Assembly: GCF_000003815.2 (NCBI RefSeq) | Contig: NC_049992.1 | Coordinates: forward strand, 11,728,682 to 11,792,681 | DNA: 64,000 nt | Reading direction: 5' to 3' | From: Branchiostoma floridae | Taxonomy: Eukaryota; Chordata; Leptocardii; Amphioxiformes; Branchiostomatidae | Shown here: positions 11,080 through 23,123 of the stretch, piece by piece | Layout of the letters: each line of letters begins with the position of its first letter | How positions within the stretch are numbered: the stretch's first letter is position 1 | The notes under the pieces: model-generated | Seen by the model: the letters and a program-made list of their open reading frames with translations, nothing else | Told to the model about the DNA's origin: nothing | Database searches by the model: none | Position numbers and translations under genes: made by a program

Positions 11080-13910
11080 TGAGTATGTCATGCAAATTGA
11101 CACAGTTTGTCCCCTGAACACGTTTTCCGCTATATATAGTTCTTACAGCACTTTTCTATAAATCTGTCATTCAAATTGACACAGGTAGTCTACTGAATAC
11201 ACTTTTCGCTTTTAGTTAGTTATATACTGTTTTAACGTCGCTATTCTGTAACTGTGTCATTCAAATTGACACAGCTTGTCTCCTGAACACGTTTTTCGCT
11301 ATTAGTTTGCTATATAAAGTTCTTACAGCACTGTTCTATAATGTGTCATTCAAATTGACACAGTTTGTCTCTTGAACACGTTGCGCTGTTAGTTAAATAT
11401 ATATACATGTTGTAACAGTGCTTATTCTATAGGTGTGTCATTCAAATCGACACAGGTAGTCTTCTGAACTCACTTTATGCTTTAAGTTAGCTATATACAG
11501 TTCTTACGGCGCTATTCTGCAAGTGTACCATTCAAATTGACACAGTTTGTCCCCTGAACACGTTTTTCGCTATTAGTTTGCTATATACAGTTCTTACAGC
11601 TTTGTTCTATAATGTGTCATATTGACACAGGTAGTCTTCTGAACAAGTTTTTTGCTTTAAGTTTGATATATACAGTTCTTACATACATGTATACATCGCT
11701 GTTCTATAAATGTGTCATTCAATTGACACAGTTTGTCTACTGAACGCGTTACACTTCGCTATGAGTTATAGCTATGTACATTTCTTATTGCGCTACCTGT
11801 ACGTGTGTCATTCAAATTGACACAGTTTGTCTTCTGAACACTTTTTCCGCTATTAGTTTGCTATATACATTTCTTATTGCGCTATCTGCAAGTGTGTCAT
11901 TCAAATTGACACAGTTTGTCTTCTGAACACGTTTTGCGCTATTACATGTAGCTACATAACGTTATAGTTCTTACTGTTCTGTGAGTGTGTCATTCAAATT
12001 GACACAGTTTCTCTTCTGAACACTACACTTCGCTATGAGTTAGCTATGTACATTTCTTATTGCGCTATCTGCAAGTGTGTCATTCAAATTGACACAGTTT
12101 GTCTTCTGAACACGTTACACTTCGTTATGAGTTAGCTATATACATTTCTTATTGCGCTACCTGTAAGTGTGTCATTCAAATTGACACAGTTTGTCTCCTG
12201 AACACTTTTTCCGCTATTAGTTTGCTATATACAGTTCTTATTGCGCTATCTGCAAGTGTGTCATTCAAATTGACACAGTTTGTCTCCTGAACACGTAACA
12301 CTTCGCTATGAGTTAGCTATGTACATTTCGTATTGCGCTATCTGCAAGTGTGTCATTCAAATTGACACAGTTTGTCTTCTGAACACTTTTTCCGCTATTA
12401 GTTTGCTATATACAGTTTTTATTGCGCTATCTGCAAGTGTGTCATTCAAATTGACACAGTTTGTCTCCTGAACACTTTTTCTGCTATTAGTTTGCTATAT
12501 ACATTTCTTATTGCGCTACCTGTAAGTGTGTCATTCAAATTGACACAGTTTGTCTTCTGAACACTTTTTCCGCTATTAGTTTGCTATATACAGTTCTTAT
12601 TGCGCTATCTGCAAGTGTGTCATTCAAATTGACACAGTTTGTCTCCTGAACACTTTTTCTGCTATTAGTTTGCTATATACATTTCTTATTGCGCTACCTG
12701 TAAGTGTGTCATTCAAATTGACACAGTTTGTCTTCTGAACACTTTTTCCGCTATTAGTTTGCTATATACAGTTCTTATTGCGCTATCTGCAAGTGTGTCA
12801 TTCAAATTGACACAGTTTGTCTTCTGATCACGTTACACTTCGCTATGAGTTAGCTATATACAGTTCTTATTGCGCTACCTGTAAGTGTGTTATTCAAATT
12901 GACACAGTTTGTCTTCTGAACACTTTTTCCGCTATTAGTTTGCTATATACAGTTCCTATCGCGCTATCGCGCTATCTGCAAGTGTGTCATTCAAATTGAC
13001 ACAGTTTGTCTTCTGATCACGTTACACTTCGCTATGAGTTAGCTATATACAGTTCTTATTGCGCTACCTGTAAGTGTGTCATTCAAATTGACACAGTTTG
13101 TCTCCTGAACACTTTTTCCGCTATTAGTTTGCTATATACATTTCTTATTGCGCTACCTGTAAGTGTGTCATTCAAATTGACACAGTTTGTCTCCTGAACA
13201 CTTTTTCCGCTATTAGTTTGCTATATACAGTTCTTATTGCGCTATCTGCAAGTGTGTCATTCAAATTGACACAGTTTGTCCCCTGAACACGTTACACTTC
13301 GCTATGAGTTAGCTATATACATTTCTTATTGCGCTACCTGTAAGTGTGTCATTCAAATTGACACAGTTTGTCTTCTGAACACGTTACACTTCGCTATGAG
13401 TTAGCTATGTACATTTCTTGTTGCGCCATCTGCAAGTGTGTCATTCAAATTGACACAGTTTGTCTTCTGATCACGTTACACTTCGCTATGAGTTAGCTAT
13501 ATACATTTCTTATTGCGCTACCTGTAAGTGTGTCATTCAAATTGACACAGTTTGTCTCCTGAACGCTTTTTCCGCTATGAGTTAGCTATGTACAGTTTTT
13601 GCGCTATTACATGTAGCTACATAACGTTATATAGTTCTTACTGTTCTGTAAGTCTGTCATTCAAATTGACACAGTTTTTCTTCTGAACACGTTTTTCGCT
13701 ATTAGTTAGCTATATACACTTAATGCAGCGCACAACGGTCCTTTAGATGTGTCATTCAAATTGACACAGTTTGTCTTCTGAACACGTTTTCCGCTACAAG
13801 TTAGCTATATAACGTTACAATTCTTACGGCGCTATTTTTTGTGTAATTCAAATTGGCACAGTTTCTCTTCTGAACACGTTTTTCGCTATTAATTAGCTAT
13901 ATACTGTTCT
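11080..13910 (-). repeat. Right satellite array, reverse complement of the left
   Basis: About 30 tandem ~90 base units carrying the reverse complement of the left unit: GTGTGTCATTCAAATTGACACAG, GTTTGTCTCCTGAACACG, then AGCTATATACAGTTCTTA. From about 12060 to 13560 two unit types alternate, one with TTTTTCCGCTATTAGTTTGC and one with GTTACACTTCGCTATGAGTT, giving a ~180 base higher-order repeat that is more uniform than the rest. Confidence 0.95.
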
Positions 13911-14089
13911 AATCTTAGTTAATCCCTCAGTCAGGCGCGAGCAATGTATCTAATATCTTCAACAGTTAACAGTCAGATGCAAAAAGCCTTCGTCGGGTAA
14001 CGTTACCTACAGTTCACTTTACCCACGACGCAACCCATTGGAATAACAACTTACAGATCATAGTGCTGTCTTATACTTCAAAGACATTT

Positions 14090-14484
14090 CAATATTACTT
14101 CGTAACATGATAAAACGCTGACAGCACCATCAAAAGTACTTGTGTACACTACCGAGTGAGGTCCCGAGTGACTGCCGCAACGGTATAGCGTGACCCGGAA
14201 ACAGTTGAACCTCGCCCACCAAGCGGACACCCCGAAACCCCCATACGGTGCGTATTTCGGCTTGAAAACAATGGCGAAACCATAGGAAAAAGCTGTCGAA
14301 AATCGGTCAACTTTGACATCAAATATATACTTTCTCGTAAAAGTCCATCGCTTGAGATTCACAAGGCAGATAGAACAACTCGTGGAGATTACGAGGACAC
14401 CTTTGACAGCCTGATTTAGCCCACCGCAATTTTTTAATCTTTTTTTTACGTGACCATGTCAAGTGCCTCAAACGGGCGTCCAAC
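14090..14484 (+). promoter_or_regulatory. NOL7 upstream region, right mirrored block
   Basis: Immediately upstream of the NOL7 ATG at 14485. The last ~115 bases match 5674-5790 in reverse complement at high identity, and the rest matches 5790-6000 more weakly. The conserved part holds GTCACGTAA-type and poly-T/ATTTTTTAATC elements. It is probably the NOL7 core promoter and 5' leader; the mirrored copy suggests an inverted duplication. Confidence 0.55.
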
Positions 14485-17400
14485 ATGACAAAAACAAATT
14501 TCGGCACGAAGCTAGTACAGGAATCCTCCACGTTTAGCTCTGAAAGAGAAAGGTAAGTAAGCTATGGTTTGCCAAGCGTTTTACAAGTATATGAAGGTAG
14601 AAATTAGATCCTTACATGTGCCAAATATCTGCATAANNNNNNNNNNNNNNNNNNNNNNNNNNNNNNNNNNNNNNNNNNNNNNNNNNNNNNNNNNNNNNNN
14701 NNNNNNNNNNNNNNNNNNNNNNNNNNNNNNNNNNNNNNNNNNNNNNNNNNNNNNNNNNNNNNNNNNNNNNNNNNNNNNNNNNNNNNNNNNNNNNNNNNNN
14801 NNNNNNNNNNNNNNNNNNNNNNNNNNNNNNNNNNNNNNNNNNNNNNNNNNNNNNNNNNNNNNNNNNNNNNNNNNNNNNNNNNNNNNNNNNNNNNNNNNNN
14901 NNNNNNNNNNNNNNNNNNNNNNNNNNNNNNNNNNNNNNNNNNNNNNNNNNNNNNNNNNNNNNNNNNNNNNNNNNNNNNNNNNNNNNNNNNNNNNNNNNNN
15001 NNNNNNNNNNNNNNNNNNNNNNNNNNNNNNNNNNNNNNNNNNNNNNNNNNNNNNNNNNNNNNNNNNNNNNNNNNNNNNNNNNNNNNNNNNNNNNNNNNNN
15101 NNNNNNNNNNNNNNNNNNNNNNNNNNNNNNNNNNNNNNNNNNNNNNNNNNNNNNNNNNNNNNNNNNNNNNNNNNNNNNNNNNNNNNNNNNNNNNNNNNNN
15201 NNNNNNNNNNNNNNNNNNNNNNNNNNNNNNNNNNNNNNNNNNNNNNNNNNNNNNNNNNNNNNNNNNNNNNNNNNNNNNNNNNNNNNNNNNNNNNNNNNNN
15301 NNNNNNNNNNNNNNNNNNNNNNNNNNNNNNNNNNNNNNNNNNNNNNNNNNNNNNNNNNNNNNNNNNNNNNNNNNNNNNNNNNNNNNNNNNNNNNNNNNNN
15401 NNNNNNNNNNNNNNNNNNNNNNNNNNNNNNNNNNNNNNNNNNNNNNNNNNNNNNNNNNNNNNNNNNNNNNNNNNNNNNNNNNNNNNNGGGGCCCCAAGCG
15501 TGTCTTTCTTGTGTGTTGGCGACTTTGCATACTTTCCATACTTCAAATGGGCCGTGATCCTTATAAATGTCTTTAATTGTGAATATTGTCCAACAGGCGA
15601 GCTAACATGACAGCAATGGAAGAATTACACGAGCAGAAACAAGAGGTGGAAGAAACAGAAGGTACGTCATGAAGTTGCTAAATCAACGCTATAAAACTTT
15701 ATAAAAGTTTGTACACCAATGTCTGATGAGGCATTTAAATGTGCATGTTTTTGGAAACAGGAATTTCAAGAAATGGTAATGAACAAAGCCGCAACAAAGC
15801 CAAAATATAACTACATTTGTATATGGATGTGAGACCATAGCCAACCATGCACAATTGACTTAATAGTTTACATTTTTTTCGTTTCCCCAAATATTACCTC
15901 TTATCTTCCATCATGAAAGAAACTTTAGATAATTTTCACTTGTAAAGCCATGTTTACCTGTTGCAGAGGTTCCCAGTGACAGCGATGATGAGGCACCAGA
16001 AGATGTGTCCTTCACCAAAAGTCGGCAGGTGGCGCTGCAGGCCATGAAAGAGGCCATCAAGGAAACCAAGAAGTCGGAAGACGCAGCCAAGGAGAAAAGG
16101 AAGAAGAAGGATGAACTCTTCAAGCAGCAGAAGGTATTCATTTTTTTTCATCACGGTATAGTTTATATCTTTTTTTGAGGACTTCAAGAGTATGGATGTA
16201 TGATGTTGTAAATGATTCATAACCCGTCTATTCCATTGTTGATAACAGAGTGTTCTTACAAAACAAAGTTCCATTGATTTTGTTGTAGCAAGTCCTGAAT
16301 TATTGCCTTATCTCAAACAGAAGCAGAAGATCCAGCCTCTGCCCCTTGATGTGCTGAAGGAGGTAGAAGCAGCCAGAACAAGGTACTGTATATATATTGA
16401 AATGTTTGCAGTGGTTTTTGCTGTTACCTCTTACTGTAAAATCATGAAAAAATCTTAATAAGTAAGCAGCATAGTCATAACTAATTTGAATGACAACTGC
16501 TTTCTCCTGGATTGTCCTGTTTCAGAGAGCTTGAGATGAAGACACAGTTGAAGCAGCAGAAGTTGGAGACAAAGGCAAGCCAAGCTGTGAAGAGAAGAAA
16601 AAACAAACCTGCCAGAGCAGTGTAAGTGTTCAAACAACAGACATTCTGTGACTTTTAGAGTATAACAAAGTAGTGTAATTTATCATGTTCACGTTTGAGC
16701 TGCATTTTGTGTGCAAACAAGAACTATGGTCCTTTTATGTCATGATATCAGAAAATAGACAAAAATTTGCAAAATGTAAACCTCTCACACCAAGACAGTA
16801 AGAGTAAACAATGTGACAAGCTTTTAGTATATAGCATAGCTATAGTGTTCAAAAACATACATGACTCATTTTCCATCACCATGGCTTCTTCCAAAGTCAT
16901 TATTGCATCTAACATTGCCCTTCATTAATAATATTCTATTAAAACATTTTTTCTGTATCTGTAGAGGAGAAGGGTATGAGGCAGTAGTGCTGGATGAGGA
17001 GGTGCAGAAAACCAGACCCAAGTCAGAGACAGCTGCACAGTTCTTACAGAACCAGCTGTACGGAACCAGGATCCGGAGAGAACCGGTCGGGACCAGTCTG
17101 GCAGCACAGAACAAACACAACCACAAACCTGCAGTACACTTCACAGTCCAAGGTTGGTTTTATATCAAAGCTAGGCTTGTGTAACCAGTACCAGTACAAT
17201 TATGCTGTGGAAATCATATATAGGTACAAGTGCAGAGTACATCAATGTACCAGTGCTGTGCCTAAATAGACTCAATTATTTTACTTATTTTGGTACAAAG
17301 CGTGTTAATTCTACCACAAAGATGAAAATTTAGCATTGGAAAAAAATTAAAACGTTTGGGTGTTAGCGTTGAAATCAACACCATCTTTGTAGCTGAGGTT

Positions 17401-17778
17401 ATGTTTAGATGCACAGCTTTAACATTAAAGACTTATTGTAATGTTAGTGAAGTAGTGGTTAAAATGTTACTGCTGCAATATAAAATTCTTACATTTCTTA
17501 CAAATGTATGACATGGTGTGGGTAATGAAGTATAGTGAATAATAATAATAAGTTGTATTTGATGTTGCATTTTTATTCCAGAAGAGAAGGAACAGAAAAA
17601 GACCAATAAGAAGAAGAAAAAGGACTCCCAATACTGGATGAAGAAAAGACAGTTTAAGAAGGAAAGAAGAGTGAAGGAAGCCATAGAAAGAAAGCTTCTC
17701 CTTAAGATGGAGAAAAGGGCCCAGAGAAAGAAGTTAAGAGGTCCTGCAGATGGCATTGACCCACTGAAAGAACTTTAA
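14485..17778 (+). CDS. NOL7: NOL7-like nucleolar protein, seven coding exons
   Basis: Exons: 14485-14552, 15597-15661, 15967-16133, 16321-16382, 16526-16621, 16965-17152, 17582-17778, giving 280 residues; human NOL7 is 257. Exon 1 (MTKTNFGTKLVQESS...) joins exon 2 in phase with a GTAAGT donor. If it is wrong, the ATG at 15607 gives 254 residues. Seen: an acidic DSDDEAPEDVSF block followed by a basic KEKRKKKDELFKQQK segment, matching the conserved DDEAPEE..F and KEKRKRREELF..QK of NOL7; a LQNQLYGTRIRR segment; and a lysine-rich C-terminus (NKKKKKDSQYWMKKRQFKK), a likely nucleolar targeting signal. NOL7 takes part in early 40S ribosome biogenesis in the nucleolus. The first intron contains an 851-N gap. 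Confidence 0.88.
14637..15487. other. Assembly gap, 851 N
   Basis: Lies within NOL7 intron 1. The long X-filled open frames across it are meaningless. Confidence 0.99.
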
Positions 17779-17989
17779 TATCATCAAAGAGGGTCAATAC
17801 ATAGCTTCATACCATTTACTGATAATTAATGTACAACTTGATATCAATTTCTCTGTACATCTTTCACTGTTTTCAATATAAAGTTCATCATGTCCATGAA
17901 CTGCTCAATATGGATTGCTATAGGATATAAAATATTGTAAATCCTGAATTTATAACCATATCCAAAAATTGCAACCTCCTGTGTATTTA

Positions 17990-19534
17990 CAATTGTCAAC
18001 AAATAGTACCCGGCAGCTTTGCCATTCTTCAGCTGACGAACGGCCCTGCTGATCTCGTCGTCAGTAGGGGGATCGGTACTGATGTTATTGTCCGGTACTG
18101 CCGCGTCTGCTAGTTCCTCAAGTGTGTCTGAGGAGGGAGATGGTGCAGGTCTGTTAAGCAGGTTGGAGTAGTACTCCTTCCACCTGTTCAGCTGCTCTTG
18201 TGTAGTTGGAAGGGCGCTGCCATCTTCGGCCACCACAGGGCCGACTGCTGATGGGATGGCTTTTCCTGCCAGCTTACGAAGTGCTTCGTACACGGCTTTA
18301 TGTCTTCCAGCAGCACTGGCTGACTCCACTTCCTCTGCAGTCTGAAGGAGCCACCGTTGCTTGTCTCGCCTGAGCTGTGCCTGTCGTCTAGAGTTCAGAG
18401 CTCTGTAGGTTGTTATGTCACCTGTGAGGCGGGCTTTTCTGCGTTCTTCAATTATCGTCAGAGTCTCTTCACTAATCCAGGGTTTGTGGCTCTTCGTTTT
18501 CTTCCCGAGGACTGCTCTGGCGGAGTCCGAGATGTTGTCCCTGAATTGAGACCACGCTGACTCTACATCAAGAGGAGCAGGCTGATTGTTGGTGTATCTC
18601 CTGGTGATTTCATCGCAAAATTTCTGCCGGAGGGCTGTGTCTTGGAGTTTTGCGATGTCAGGTCTGAAAGGTGGCTTCGCAGGTGGGCTGTTCTTTTTCA
18701 AGGAGATTTTACAGGAGGCCACCACTAGGCCACGTGGCACTGCTTGCAGAGTTGTTCGATGCCCTTGTCAGCACGCTGGAGATCTTTTCAGCCGAGAGTC
18801 AAAACCTGGGTCTAGAAGTCAGCTGGCTGAAGACTAAGGTGCAGTCCCTCAGTGACTTTCTTGATCAACCTACCTGTCCACCGATCAATGGAGAGTCAGT
18901 AGAGGTGGTTTCATGCTTCACCTATCTCGGCAGCGTTATAACGCAGGACTGCAAGTCTGACCAAGATGTCAAGCGCAGACTCGGAATCGCCTCTGCAGCC
19001 TTTGCCAGCCTTGGCCGTGTATGGCGCTGCAAACATCTCTCCAGAACGGCCAAGCTGAAGGTGTACAACACTCTGGTTCTTTCAGTGCTCCTGTATGGAG
19101 CCGAGTCATGGACTCTCACCAAGTCACTGAAACAGAAACTGGACTCCTTCGATTCACAGTGCCTTAGAAACATCGAGGGCATCCGCTGGCAGGACCATGT
19201 CACCAACGAAGTAGTACGCCACACAACAAACCAGATCCCGGTCAGCCAGAAGATCACCAAGTACCAGCTTAACCTTCTGGGACACATCTCCAGAGCAACA
19301 CCGACCCAGGAAGTGATCAAATTGATCACCTCAGTTCCAGATCCAACTTGGAGGCGCCCCAGAGGCCGTCCTAGGAGCAGATGGGAGGACCAAGTCTTCA
19401 ATGTGCTGGACACCACAGGGGTCAGCAGATCTGACTGGAGAACTCTGGCTGAAAACAGAACATCTTGGAGGGACATGTCTACAGCCGCTATGCATCTCCC
19501 CTGATGCCCGCGGCTGATTGATTGATTGAACAAA
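17990..19534. mobile_element. LINE copy with 5' inversion (twin-priming structure)
   Basis: Two parts of one non-LTR retrotransposon lie back to back. On the minus strand from about 18733 down to 18012 is the region between endonuclease and reverse transcriptase (LVVASCKISLKK..., RWKEYYSNLLNRP, then EISRAVRQLKNGKAAG). On the plus strand from about 18735 to 19504 is the C-terminal part (LGLEVSWLKTK, FTYLGSVITQD, LLYGAESWTLTKSLK, GHISRATPTQEV), ending in stop 19502-19504 and a GATT repeat tail near 19525. The YADD core between them is missing. The element-5' end of the inverted piece sits at the junction, exactly as twin priming predicts. Clade is RTE/CR1-like; I cannot settle it by eye. Not functional. 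Confidence 0.85.
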
Positions 19535-19688
19535 TAGTGTTTCTTACATTGTGGACATCATTTGGACAAAACTACTATAAATTCATCTCCCCTGAGTAGA
19601 AATCATGACATGTTGACAACATGTATTGCAAAAATTTTCTGTTAGTATTTAATATTATTACTATCAGTCTGTCTATCCAGACTATCTG

Positions 19689-22600
19689 TTAGTATTTGTT
19701 TGCAAAAGGGTTTCCTCCTAGCCGGGGGAACAGATCTTGTAGAATTCTCTCCATCTCAGTGAAGACCTGAAAAGAACAATTAAAACAGCATTTCTAAGTA
19801 AAAAAATATATTGTCATAGTCTCATACTTTGGTGGTCTAGATAACTGTTGACACATACATATATCTACGACCATTTTATATCATATTCCATGGGCCAGGA
19901 CCCATTTGGGGTGGCAAATTCTCATTGTAATTTCTGAATAGTAGAAGGTCTGTGGTATATATTTTGATGTGATAGCCATTTACTCTGGTACAGGAGCTTT
20001 ATATTTGTTATTAGCCCTCCAACCTATCACCCTCTGATTGTACTGATGTGCCCTCTTGCCCATGGACTAGTATGCAAAAGAGCATTTCCCACACTACAAT
20101 ACATTACCATCCACAGTACAAGTGCCAAACATAACATGTAACCAGGGTAGAGCTACATCACAGTAATAAGTCTGCTGTGTTCACCTGTGTGGTTGTGTAA
20201 GCCATGACTCTGACCACTGTACCATGGATCTCTTCTCCTTCCCTCTCAAACCTCAGAGGACTGATACTTACAACCACCTCTTTAGTGTACTTGTAACCTA
20301 AAAGAACATACATGTACCAACCTTTAGATGACTCAGTACAGTTTTTTGTTTGCCACACAACTGCTCAGTAACTCATACAAATTACAGATTCAAAATGTAT
20401 GTGTATGACAGTATGTAGTGTTATTGCACCTTTGTGTACTTAACATCAATAACATCAATGAATGCAATGCCAAAACATTACATAAAACTTTCTTGCCTTC
20501 ACATGTTTAACTTTCTCGCTGCTACTTCATAACTAAAACAACTTTGGTGCCCCAATGGCTAACTCAACAAGAGTATGGTTAAGAATGTGTACTTACCATA
20601 AGGTTTACTCCTGCCAAGTTCCTTCAGTAGTTTATTGTAGAGATCTGACAGGGCAGGACCAATAAGAACACACATGCCCACCACATGGTACTGTGCCATT
20701 GCCTGGTGCACAGGTAACAATGGAGTGTCCTGTAAGCACACCACATCTCTGAACACGAGCTTGTCCTCCAGGTAGATACTGTTGGTGCTGTGGTAACTGA
20801 AAAAGAGAAGGTCTTCATAGATCGGATTTCTTAACTTATGTGCTGTGTGACAACATTACCAGCAGCTCCTTTGTACATGTATTTATTAAAATATGCTGTC
20901 TTGTAATTTTGCACAAATGCTTCAAAAGAATATCAAAGATAAGATGTTGTAGGATCATTAAATGTGCCATGATGATTCATATCTTGCATTGGGCTCATGA
21001 AATGTTATAAGACGGCTTTTACGTGTGAAAAATTCTTGACGAGATCTGATTCATCTTTCTCAAATCGTTGAACACAGTTCCACTCTAGCGAAGACTAACC
21101 TTTGAAACTCCCAGCATTCTCCCCGTGCCATTCTCCCTGATGTGTACCAGTCCAACAGGACTAAACTGGAACCTTGGTTCAAATGGAAAACCTGCACAAG
21201 ACATCCATATAATTATAAGAAGTATAGAGATGGTTTTAAATAGTGAGAAATTATTCCTTTGACTATCACTGATCCTTAGATAACATCGCAAGGCTTCTGA
21301 CAACTCATACCCTTGTTCCTCCTCACTTGTAGGCCCCTATTAGACCAAGATGACATCAGCATGCACATCAATTTTCGACCGTCTCAAAAAAAAAAAGTTT
21401 TCAACCATGCTGTAAATCATACAAAGAAGCTGTAAAATGAGAATCTATCATTTGGTATACCACACTGTGTGTTTGGTCATTTGTTCAATCTTCCTGGCAG
21501 AGTGCATAATAAAGGCAATATTTCTTTATTGGCACGCATCACGCAATCATCCATATAACCAAATCAAGTTAGCCTTATATACCTACCTGTTCCTGTCTGT
21601 ATGCTGCATCCTTATAACACACCACAGGATCGGGGAGGAACACCAGAAGTGAGCCAGCTCCGACATGAGCCCCTACTGTCTGACAAGTCACCAGATTGTC
21701 CACGCTGTGGAAAACCTACAAGGAAACATGGAAGTGTCTAGATCAATTATGTACCAATATAAAGTCATCACATTTTCTACTTACTTGTATACTTCACATC
21801 TGACGACCAATGCAATTACAAATATTATTTGAGTGACTGAAGCGATACATGTGGAGTGAATAAATGAAATGATAGTTAAAAGTTTTTAAAAAATCTTTAT
21901 TGCATTTTAAAGATACAACAACAGTAATAACAAAACATGAAAAACATACAGGATAGAAATGTAAAGACATTCTTTATGTACTGTAGTATTCCCATTTTCC
22001 AACATGTTTTTTGACATTTCTGTACTATAATGTTAATAAATTCTAACTTACAATTTGTTCTACAAAAAATCAACAAATCTTTACAAAGAAACTACTTTGG
22101 AGTCTCTACTTTGAAATATATACATTTTTGTAGTTTAAGAAGTTAAATACCTTAGTAGAAGCCTGTGTAGTGACCACAACTGTACAATCCTTCGCCAGCT
22201 CTATGTCCAGCTGGATGTTGTCCCCTGCCACCAGACCACCACCATACGTGATGACATACAGCCACTGGCAAGTCTTTGTCTTACTGACATTTTGAGGTAG
22301 GAGTAACTTCAACTGTGAGGGAAGTATGACATGAAAAGGAGGAAACAATGATGTAATCCACCATAACTTATAACTTTAGCAGACGACAAAAAACTTTGTC
22401 TAGTTTAATACTCTAGTAGAACGTGTGGAATGTGGCAGTGTTGGACAACTAGCTCAAGCTTGCACTTTTAGCTAAAAGATTCGAAAATAAAGAAATGAAT
22501 GGTTTGTAACCATTTCCCTTACCGGGTATGTGTATTGAAGTACGGTATTGGTAACTGCAACAAGTTGCCCGTTCTCCCAGGTAGGCTGAAACACCGCCCT

Positions 22601-22699
22601 CCCCCTTGCCTCGGGTCGGCACTGCGGTTTCTCAGTTCTGTAGTTAGTCTCCGATTCATCTTCTTCTGTACATACAGACAGATCCATTTCCTTTGTCAT
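19689..22699 (-). CDS. UreD: Urease accessory protein UreD, seven exons
   Basis: Exons in reading order: 22699-22523, 22312-22151, 21715-21587, 21191-21100, 20796-20597, 20297-20185, 19766-19689. All are GT-AG with consistent phases; 316 residues, complete. Seen: GGGLVAGDNIQLDIEL (about residues 82-97), which is the UreD hallmark, and LVLLDWYTSGRMARGECW at the end of the fourth coding exon, the conserved DW..SGR..RGE motif. The start MTKEMDLS at 22699 is the only ATG before the conserved region. UreD binds apo-urease and holds the UreF-UreG complex for nickel delivery. It is head-to-head with UreF, 424 bases apart. The C-terminus VFTEMERILQDLFPRLGGNPFANKY is expected for the family. Confidence 0.95.
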
Positions 22700-23123
22700 A
22701 GATGAATGAACAATGCCTAAACTCTAGTAATTTCACAAAGCACGTCCTAAATTCGTCTGCGCTCCTCTTGAAAATCTTCCTTGTCGGCCATACTTTTGGT
22801 GATACTATTTATGTTTTAGGGGTGAAAAATAAGACTTCTGATTATTTTAACAAAAAACAAAGTAATAAATACAAAATAACAATAAAGATATTAAATTCAA
22901 TATTTGATATAATTTCGTGTTTCATTATGACTAGATAAAAGTCTAATTATCTTTGTTAATTTGATCATTAAAGTTTAATTAACCCCGTACTTATAGTGGA
23001 CTAGTCAACCTTTGACCCAAAAAAGGAAGTTGCATGCCCAAAGAGTTGCAGTCAGTGAAGTTGCATGAAAACTTGTGTAAACTCAGGCGTGAGGTCTAAA
23101 TTTTGGTTCCAATTTACTTCAGA
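22700..23123. promoter_or_regulatory. Shared UreD/UreF promoter region
   Basis: Only 424 bases separate the UreD and UreF start codons, so both 5' leaders and promoters must lie here unless non-coding exons exist further out. It is very AT-rich with no obvious TATA box in either direction that I would defend. Confidence 0.55.

Noticed and set aside
6882-13197. Several 60-80 residue frames such as CVIQIDTVCLLNTFSA
   Set aside because: They recur with the 90-base satellite unit and have no independent coding evidence.
6200-13910. CRISPR-like array
   Set aside because: The units are tandem with no unique spacers, the DNA is eukaryotic, and the dyad is internal to each unit.
14564-15610. Large frames across N runs here and at 43525-44712
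   Set aside because: They consist mostly of unknown residues.
18922-19533. 203-residue minus-strand frame
   Set aside because: Antisense shadow of the LINE C-terminal region on the plus strand.
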